A stretch of DNA of 64,000 bases from Beroe forskalii (lineage: Eukaryota > Ctenophora > Nuda > Beroida > Beroidae). The position numbers were made by a program, and so were the translations under genes. Numbering within the stretch: the stretch's first letter is position 1; each line of letters opens with the position of its first letter. The stretch lies in assembly GCA_011033025.1 (NCBI GenBank), contig WFMF01000010.1, positions 186,001 through 250,000 on the forward strand, read 5' to 3'. Below are positions 55,995 to 64,000 of this stretch, piece by piece. The notes under the pieces were generated by a model. It had not been told where the DNA came from. It searched no databases and saw only the letters and a program-made list of their open reading frames with translations.

Positions 55995-57632
55995 GTATAT
56001 CAAAAACTGAATTTTGGCGCCAAACCACGCATACGAAATTCGTGTTACCTTGCATTACTGATGACGTCACGATTACGTCATAAAATTAGATAAGCTATAT
56101 GAGACCCATTCATTTACACAATCATGACTATGAACGACAACATGTCCAAAGATGAAGTTCCGGATCAGGGATGGTCCCGTTCTCTATCCATTAGCTTCAC
56201 AGTTTTCTTTCGTGTCAAAGTGTTCAAACAATCGCAAATGTCTCAATGATGCCGGGGAGTCAGGAACATTTTTTGGAAAGTGCATTGGATTTACTTTCTG
56301 CACTAACAGAAGCATTTTTTCCTATCTCGAATGCTTTATACGGAAAATAGCGTTGAAAAGCGCCTTTTTTGGGAAAATTGAAACTTGGGCAGTCATCTCT
56401 CCTATATGTATAAGTGTATATACCTCTTTATCAGGGGGCTGGCAAGCCCCCCGCGGCGGTTTGCGAGCCCGAGGGCCCGAAGGGCCCGAGGGCGAGCATT
56501 GGACGGCGAACCTAACAGTGCGAGGGCCGAAGGCCCGAGCTGCGAGCCCGAGGACCCGAAGGGTCCGAGGGCGAGCATTAGACGGCGTTTCTAACGAGAG
56601 AAATCTCATGTATTTCCCCACATTTCACGAAGAAATTTGGGCAATTTCCCGTTATTGGATTTCCAACAAAATCGATACGTCGCATGTTTGAGGGTCAAAG
56701 GTGCAACTGTCAAAATTTCAGATCGATTGGATAAAAGATGCCCAAATTATGACAACTTATTCGCACTGGAATCGTACACGCGATGCGTACGCATCGCTGC
56801 GCTTGCCAGCCCCCATATATATGTTTTTGTGGATTCGCCAAATTTCAAAATTTTTTACGGAACCTTCCCGACGATCAAATCGACTGAAAATTGAGTTTTC
56901 GCGCCTTGCCAGTGCGCGCTCGGAGTTTCAAATTTGAGATCAATTCATTCAAAAATGGCTGAGTTATTACAACTTGAAATCGCCAAAATTGAGGCTGTTC
57001 TTGTTAAAAAGGGTTACGACAATAACATACCAATAGAGAACATTTTTAGGCGAAAAGTGTACCCTCGTTAAAAAGCCATATCTCGAGAACCGAAAAAGAT
57101 ACAGAGCTCATCGACCCAGCGTTGGAAAGTAGAAAGATAGAACTTGCGAAAATTGCCCTTGAAAAGCATCTTACGTCATTTTGATGACGTCATTATGAAG
57201 TCACAAAGTCGTGAATTTCGTATTTTGATTTCCCGAAAATTGGCGTTTTTCAGCGCAATTTTTCGGCATGAAGCTTTTGAGATAGGTAAAAATGCTTATG
57301 ATAATGCAGAAAGGAAATTTAATTTATTTTCCAAAAATGGGGTCGAAAAGTTCCGGGCCCTCCGGCATCATTGAGATATTTGCAATTGTTTGAAACACTT
57401 TGACACGAAAAGATCGCAAAAAATAGCTTAAACGGTAAGGATGAGTTAGAGAGAACAGGACCATCCCAGAACTTCATCTTTGGATATGTTGTCGGTCATA
57501 GTCCCAAGTGTGCTAATGAATGGGTCTCAGATAGCTCATCTAATTTTATGACGTAATTGTGACGTCATCAGTAATGCAAGGTAACGCTAATTTTGTACGC
57601 GCGATTTGACGCCAAATTTCAATATCTGAGCA
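55995..57632. mobile_element. Foldback-type element with ~420-bp inverted arms
   Basis: The stretch 56012-56420 is inverted at 57210-57630. Paired landmarks: TTACCTTGCATTACTGATGA with TCATCAGTAATGCAAGGTAA; GAGACCCATTCATT with AATGAATGGGTCTC; GTCAAAGTGTTCAAACAAT with its counterpart near 57388; GCGTTGAAAAGCGCC with its counterpart near 57245. The centre contains a GC-rich patch of GGGCCCGAAGGGCCCGAGG units (56440-56590) and GGCTGGCAAG words. No transposase frame. Confidence 0.8.
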
Positions 57633-57648
57633 AAGAAAAAGGATGATA

Positions 57649-57928
57649 TTTTTTCCAAAACCAAAAGGATTTGGTTGTGGTGGTCCGCGGCGGTTTTAAG
57701 GCGTTCTTCACGGTAAAACCCATGATATGGAATAGAACGCGACGGTTAAAACTGCCGCAACGGCACTTTTCGAAGCATAATAGTTTCGTGAAAGCTGTAC
57801 ATTTTGAAGTGACGTTGCAGCAGTTTTAACCGTCGCGTTCTATTCCATATCATGGGTTTTACCGTGAAGAACGCCTTAAAACCGCCGCGGACCACCACAA
57901 CCAAATCCTTTTTGGTTTTTGGAAAAAA
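57649..57928. mobile_element. Near-perfect 280-bp palindrome (young hairpin element)
   Basis: About 107 bp from TTTTTTCCAAAACCAAAAGG through CGCGACGGTTAAAACTGC is repeated inverted almost without mismatch, around a loop of roughly 65 bp. The near identity of the arms implies recent insertion or active arm conversion. It abuts the right edge of the foldback element before it. Confidence 0.9.
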
Positions 57929-58129
57929 TGTCTATATATAAATATATTAGCTTAACAACACTTTTTTATACAATCAAATTTGAGAGATTATGATTCAAGA
58001 CGTTAGCAACACTCATTTCGTTTCATTGTTTTAGAGAAAGTTAAGAAAATATATTTATATGTATGATCAGTTATTAAATGTCGTGTCATTTGATTCTGTT
58101 GAATTTTGAAACTATATACGTATGTATGT

Positions 58130-58375
58130 AATATACATGGTCGTAACCCAATTTAACAAGATCACCCTCGATTTTGGCAATATTCAAGTTGTGATAACTT
58201 GGCAATTATTAATCTGATCGACCTGAAATGTTGACAATTGCACCCTTGACCTCTAAACATGCGATGTTCAAATTTTAGTGTGATTTCAGCAACGGGAACT
58301 TACTCAAAGTTCAACGTGAAATTATGTCGAAACCATGAAAACATATGGTTGGGGGCTGGCAAGCAAAGTTACATT
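58130..58375. mobile_element. Fragment related to the foldback element's interior
   Basis: ATTTTGGCAATATTCAAGTTG, GATCTGATCGACCTGAAA-like and ACCCTTGACCTC...CATGCGA words, ending in GGGGGCTGGCAAG, are the loose reverse complement of 56650-57050. A decayed relative of that element. Confidence 0.45.
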
Positions 58376-59095
58376 ATAAACTCTCTCCCGATGCTCTGAC
58401 GCTCGTGTACTAAATAGCCGTCCAATAGACTTAATTCCAAAAGACTAATTTCCTCTCCCTTCCCTCTAAACTGTGTTGCTCAGGAATCCGGAGTCCTGGG
58501 TGGCCCAGCCTTGCAGTTGTAAGCTGTGAGGGGTACGTGGGCCTAAACCCCTTCGTTTCCCTTTGTCACCTGCTGATGGGACATCTACATTGCAAATGGC
58601 AGGGAAACCTTACAAATGGCAGGGTAACCGCTGATGTCAATCCTTGAATTAGAAAATCGATATGCGGTATTTGTTATGTTTGTAATATAACAATACACCT
58701 CTAAAGATAAGACATTGGATTAATTTCTGTCAACTCATAACAAGCTGCGTCTGGCACCTCATCAGCGATTGCATCTTGTTAGCGACACACTTCAGGCCTT
58801 TCCTTGGCCTTTCTAAGGTAACCTGGACCTATCTGACCTATCTGACTATAGTACCTCGATTTATTACAGAAAAAATACTTTATATTAGCGACACACACAG
58901 AAAACATGATAACCACAATTGACATCAATTATAAAATCATCGTAAGCCGCATAAAAACTACTCCAACGTTATTATTCCATAATAATCATTGAGAACCCAT
59001 TGTTTGACTGACACCTCAATTAGTTAATAAAGTTCGAATCAGCAACGCTGGTGGTTAATGGTTATACATCTCAACGTCAAACAATGGCCTAACCA

Positions 59096-59144
59096 GATCT
59101 ATTATTTTACCATCTATTATTTTACCATCTATTATTTTACCATC
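59096..59144. repeat. TATTATTTTACCATC short tandem repeat
   Basis: Three to four 15-bp units. Confidence 0.88.
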
Positions 59145-59164
59145 AGAAGGGAGTCAAGGAAAGC

Positions 59165-59210
59165 TGAAACTATATAAACGCGATGGAGGCACTACAGAGC
59201 TCACATTTTG
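59165..59210 (+). promoter_or_regulatory. Candidate TATA promoter
   Basis: TATATAAA at 59172-59179, and about 25-30 bp downstream a CACTACAGAGCTC initiator-like stretch. The next plus-strand coding start is the LDLa receptor at 61148, so this could serve it through a 5' UTR exon. The assignment is inference from position only. Confidence 0.3.
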
Positions 59211-59333
59211 TTGAATCTCCATCTGATCTGGGAAATAAGCTCTCTAGTAGCCTCCTATGGAGTGACTTATTTTCAATCTCAATTCTCAATCAACGCGATA
59301 AATTACTTTCCTCCAAATACTAGGAAATACTAC

Positions 59334-59807
59334 TAGGGCGTTCGAAAATGATTGTCACTACAGGCATAAAATGACAAATATGACCAAATATGTCAAAATT
59401 GCAACATATTCGAGTACAAGGGTCTCTACCAGACTGAATTGCAAATTTTCAGTGTTATTAATGAAGATTTTTTAGTGGGTCATCTAGCCTGTTTTTTTAT
59501 TGTTTTCAGGTGTTTCGGGTTGCTTCCACGTGTGCTGCAACAGCCTCATGTTGATTATCTCACACTTCTTGGGTCCTTTGATAGCACGTTTTCTTTGACA
59601 ACGAAATTTGTGGTCAGTTTCGTACAGCGGAGCAAATAATTAGAAATTTGAATCTGCTGTAGAATGGGCTAAGAAAACTTAGTTATCGGTAAAACCCGAT
59701 TATCTTAATTCAAAAATGTCTGAAAAACCGAATATCACATCAAATAGTCACTCCCGGCAGCCGTTTCTCCAGAAAATTGAAAGTGACAAACTTTTCCGAA
59801 CGCACTA
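59334..59807. mobile_element. hAT-like miniature element, ~475 bp
   Basis: Ends TAGGGCGTTCGAAAATG and (inverted) TAGTGCGTTCGGAAAAG, each followed by TTGTCACT-like sequence. The terminal TAGNG form is common in hAT elements. I could not see a clean 8-bp target duplication, so the age is probably considerable. Confidence 0.55.
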
Positions 59808-61147
59808 ATAATTTTTATAGGTATTACTATTTTCTTATTTTCCTATATTTGTAAATTTTTCATCAATTATAAAAATTGTGTTATCATCATAAGCCCTATT
59901 GGTTCATTTCGGTGAGGGGCGGGGCACATAACCATTGTTTGGACGACCTCATATTGAATAGAGCTTTACATCACTACTCTCTTGAATTGGCTCCATAGCT
60001 GCCGACTCTTGAAAATTCTTTGAATCTTTAGGAAGGCACTTTTAGACCCAAATTGGGAGGGCAAGTACCGTTTGAACTTTTGAAGCAGGGCAAACGTTAT
60101 AGGTGTATGTGTGTATATTCTCAGCCTGACGCAGCCTGAAAAATGCAATCCGAGACAGTGGTTGTAAGGTAAATTGAGGTACGAAAATAATGCAAATCCT
60201 GGCCATCCTAGATACACGCAAAATTCTTTTCAAAATGTGCAATTTTGAAATATTTCCACTTCCCAAGACAAAAATGCATAAAATTACCTAAATTCTTTAT
60301 TTTAAGTTTTTAAAACAAAATTGTGCATTCTTATCTGTTTATCGAGTTTCCATTTCAAGGTATTCTTGTCAGTAGCTGCAAAAACGAAAGTGCATGTTTT
60401 CAGCTTTGAAATGTTTCAAAAATGCATGTTTCTCATTTGAATTTGAAAAATACTGAAATAGTATTTATAGTAATTGGAACGACAAAATTTCGAATTTATG
60501 CATCTTACTTATAAAATCGCAGATTCTGTTTGTTTTTTGTTTTGATTTCGTTTTCTGCGACTTTTGATCTGAATGCAAATTTTTGATGCGGTAAAAAGTA
60601 TTCAATCGATTTGAATTGCAGTGTTTGAAATAAAACTGCCCCCAGATCTCAATCAACTGGCTTTGATCAGTTAATCCTCATCCCTGAAGACATTTAAATG
60701 TTTTCTAAATGGTACCTCAGGGGGGTCGAGGGGTTCACCACTCATATTTTGGAAAACAAGACATTGAGATATGAGTTGACAACGATGACCAGGGTTTGTA
60801 CCAACATTTTGACGGTGTCTCGGTCAAAACGGGCCCTTTCAGGCTCTTTTAGTCCCCAATTTCTCGGATTATTTTCGGATTTTCGATATCTTCGGGACCT
60901 GAAAGCGCGTTGCTGCTGAGTGGTTCATGTTGTGACGTGAACCTTTGAATAATATTTGTTGTACAGAAATTATCAGAAATAGCCTGTGCAAAAATATCCA
61001 GTTCTGTGATTTAAGACTCAGGATGTATATGAGTATATGCAAAAAAATATATTTACGAGTTAAGCGGCGTTCCCTTTTAGCCTCATCGGCCTTCAAGTGA
61101 TGAAGTGATTCAGAGTACATAATATTATAGGCACAACATCAGAAAGC
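59808..61147. other. Gene-free stretch upstream of the LDLa receptor
   Basis: AT-rich, with no exon or bounded repeat recognised. It may hold 5' UTR and promoter of the gene starting at 61148. Confidence 0.4.
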
Positions 61148-64000
61148 ATGAGATATTGGCTGATTGCAGTGATGTTTCAGTTATCAAGTAGAGTTGCAAC
61201 ACAGGCTACATCACCAAATTCTCGTGGTAAGATGAATCAATGCAATATATTTTGAATAGCCACGTTTGCTGGAATGGCGGGGGTGAACGGCATTTTTTTC
61301 TATCATGACTTTTTGATTTTTGGAGCTTTCGACTTTAGATTTCAGATGGTACATATTACATTACATAAGTGTTTTATCAGAAATTGCTAGGAAAGCTCTG
61401 TTAGGCCTAAGGCTAAATGGTTCCGTTTTTTTCTGGATGCTGCAATTCATACATTCATCCCGTTTAAAGCTGTGCTTACATAAAATAGAGCGGATTTTGC
61501 AAATTTTGTATCAAGAGTTGTGAACTGATGTTTCCACAATGTACATATTTTCAACTTTCAGAACATTTTATCAATGGTTATTATGGCGGTTTTCTAGGGG
61601 CACGAAGTGCTCAAAACGTTTCAAAGCTTCACCATTTGTCAACTTTAATATAACAGGCTGCGTTCTCAGATATAAAATATTTTTATTCTATAATTTGATT
61701 GTGAAAGTGCCTAGAAATTGATATATATTTGTTTTACTTGATATATATTTGCTTTTTTACTCGCTTTTATTGTTTTTCGCACAACTGGCCAAGAGATTGG
61801 ACATGGCCATTTGAATACGGAATCGTGTGATTATGTCCATATGTGAATAGGCTAAGCATGGTATAAGTAGATGACCAAAGACCACGATCCAAACCCAAAT
61901 TCAAACAAAAATAAGAGATTTGAATGAAAAGAAATTAGAATGAAAATCTTTATCAATTAAATTTCAATTCATCGTTAGTATGAAATATCAATGTTAAAAA
62001 TCTTTCAGAAAACTGCCGAATAGAAGAATATGGCGGATTCATGAAGCATGTATGCTACGGTGACCAAGGAAAGATAGATCATTTCAAGTGTATGAGCTCG
62101 ACTGGGACACACTACACTAGACATCTATCTTATAGAGGAAGGGTCACACATGTGATAGTTAGTGACATCTGTCCAAATGACACAGCCTTTTACCAAGGAT
62201 GCGGACTCCAATCTCGCGATATCGATATCACATCTTTTCAGTTATGTGGAATCATTTGCCATGATCATAGTGGCACAAATGATGTCAAATTTTTCAGAAG
62301 TATTCAAAGAACATGCGAAAATATTCTTAATGAAAATAGTTGTGCGAATAAAGCAGTTGGGGTCCAACTCTTGGAATCGGGAACATGCAAAAGTGAACCT
62401 ATGGAAGACACAGGTAAGTGTGATGGGGTAGTAACATATGAGCGGATGGTTGATGGCGAGATCGATGATGAAGTAAACTGCAATGGTTTCACCTATGGAG
62501 TTTTCTGTAAGAAAGTTACCAATCCACTTCATGCACATCAAAATTATGTATCGAGTGTTTACATAGGTTGTCTCCCACGGGAAAAACACTGTGAGGATCA
62601 TGAGATATATAACCTGTGCTCAAAATTGAAGGAAACTCTACCTCACTGTGAAAGCCGTCTTCATAACGGTTCTCCAGAAATTCCTATGTTCAATTTCTCA
62701 AGATGTGGTCCGATCTGGGAGGCAAGGAGAATTGAATTAGATAACAATCTTGCTTACGCTCCATTATGTAAAGGGTACAAGGAACAAACTAACTGCAGCG
62801 ATGAGGCTAGAATCGGATTGACATGTAGTATAGGTGGGTATGAGTCAACTGTAGCTCGGCAGGTGATATGTCATCCGAAGTTGACGGACCGCCCAGCTCT
62901 TTGTGATGATGGTTTGGACCTCAGGTGTGTTAGGTTGTCTGTCTCGTGTTACATCCATAAACACCAGTTCTGTGATGGCCTTCCTGATTGTTCTGATGGA
63001 GTCGATGAAGTTTCCTGTGAGGGAATAACCTGGAAGAAGTGTGAAAGAAGATACAAGAGTTCAGGTCCCATAGGAATTCCAATAGATTGGATTGAAGATG
63101 GTGAAGCAGATTGCTTGAATAATAACGATGAGTTGCAAGGTCAGTGGCCAACATGTGGCTTTTTGAAAACCAGGAGAATTTCTGTAGAGAATTCAACTTG
63201 CACAGAAGTTTACCTATGTCAAACAGGTTTTGTCGAGTTTTACCAACTTTGTGACGGTATAGAATCTTGTGGTAACGAAAACAGAGTATGCAAAGAATCA
63301 AGAAATCTCGAAAACATCTTTGAGACACCAATCATACAGAACCAGGTAAGGACAGTTCTTTACTGCTTGCATGGGATGGAAAGTCTGCATCGTCTAGCAG
63401 GTATGGAATGTGTCCCTGTGAACTTCTCGATTCCTGATTATTATGTATTTGGAAGAGACGAATACCATCACCTACTTATTCCACAGTATCTTGGTGAATC
63501 TGCGAATGCCAAGTCAATAACTGATTGCGATCATGTTTTTGGTGCTGTCTTTGTGTATTTGAGTTGCTTAGGCATGTGTGAACGATCTTCTTGCATACTG
63601 CAAAATCATATTAAGTTTGACTCATGCAAAGGTCAGTATAAGGAAAGAGTGTTTAGCATCAACAAAGTAAAGGAGCTTACTTTCTTAATAAAGAGTGAAA
63701 GGTATGGAACTTATCAAAATGACGTTTTTTCATGCACGAACGGTATTTGCTTAGACTATAGTAAGGTTTGCAACTTGATTGACGACTGCGGCGATGCCTC
63801 GGATGAAGTTAATTGTACCAACCATTTCCAGTGTGAAGAAAGTAAAGACTACATTCCAATAACGAAACTTTGTGACAGCAATATTGACTGCAGTGATATG
63901 AGTGACGAATGCAACACATACTGTAATAAAAAGATGGTACAAAGTTCATACGAGATTCTAACAGGATCGATCTTCGGAATTTTAGCAATTCTATTGAATA
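61148..64000 (+). CDS. LDLa-repeat membrane protein, probably LDLa-type GPCR; cut by window end
   Basis: Exon 1 61148-61226 encodes a signal peptide (MRYWLIAVMFQLSS...ATQA). Exon 2 opens after CTTTCAG at 62009 in matching phase and stays open to the window edge, giving about 690 residues so far. The ectodomain is rich in cysteine. Three clear LDL-receptor class A repeats are visible: CYIHKHQFCDGLPDCSDGVD; CLDYSKVCNLIDDCGDASDE; and a third with LCDSNIDCSDMSDEC. A degenerate one is near 62415-62490 (KCDGVV...DEVNC). The Cys and acidic residues bind calcium. At the very end EILTGSIFGILAILLN starts a transmembrane segment. An ectodomain with LDLa repeats directly before a membrane segment resembles GRL101-like/relaxin-receptor-type LDLa GPCRs; the seven-helix part lies outside the window, so this is inference. 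A GTAAGT at 62411 is read through as coding. Confidence 0.85.

Noticed and set aside
58494-58650. Possible exon after GTTGCTCAG
   Set aside because: Open for about 50 codons, but no family match and no supporting neighbour exon.
62162-62431. 89-codon frame starting MTSVQMTQ
   Set aside because: Out of frame with the LDLa receptor exon, whose own frame is open for about 2 kb and rich in conserved cysteines.

Overview
This is animal nuclear DNA. Its genes have short exons with GT/AG introns, and a class A GPCR, an LDL-receptor-A-repeat receptor and metazoan orthologues of DDX24, NHP2, RPS13 and HPDL are all present. The AT-rich introns and the dense load of LINEs, a Penelope-like element and many hairpin/foldback DNA elements suggest an invertebrate. 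The receptor content would fit an invertebrate deuterostome such as a hemichordate, but I cannot fix the species.

Layout. 1-2.1 kb holds two tandem-repeat blocks; the second carries a hammerhead-ribozyme-like core in each unit. 2.1-5.4 kb has no gene I recognise. 5.4-10.5 kb is a nearly full-length CR1/L2-type LINE on the minus strand. 12.4-13.1 kb is a GC-rich cluster of small hairpin elements. 13.1-16.35 kb and 32.86-41.15 kb are the two arms of an inverted duplication. The right arm carries exons 2-4 of NHP2; the left arm carries a 5'-truncated NHP2 pseudogene. Between the arms lie an orphan last exon of RPS13, the 13-exon DDX24 gene (17.67-30.76 kb, with an intronless GPCR nested antisense in an intron) and exon 1 of NHP2. 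The right arm was inflated by a 4.8-kb foldback element in NHP2 intron 3, with exact 9-bp target duplications and a matching empty site in the left arm.

41.2-44.1 kb has a GC-rich hairpin element, one unidentified minus-strand exon and a LINE remnant. 44.1-49.15 kb is an HPDL gene (4-hydroxyphenylpyruvate dioxygenase-like) with a duplicated fourth exon, a U6-like sequence and a Penelope-like fragment in its introns. 50.0-51.95 kb is a DUF4246 (predicted 2-oxoglutarate/Fe(II) oxygenase fold) gene with one apparent frameshift. 52.3-54.2 kb is a 5'-truncated LINE of the same family as the first. 54.55-54.92 kb has two exons of an unidentified small gene. 56-60 kb is rich in foldback elements, including a near-perfect 280-bp palindrome. 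From 61.15 kb to the right edge runs the 5' part of a secreted/membrane protein with LDLa repeats, apparently an LDLa-type GPCR, cut by the window end.

The host genes are unrelated in pathway. DDX24, NHP2 and RPS13 all serve ribosome production, but I see no sign that they are co-regulated. Exon structures below were built by eye from conserved protein motifs, splice sites and phase consistency; no alignment was run.
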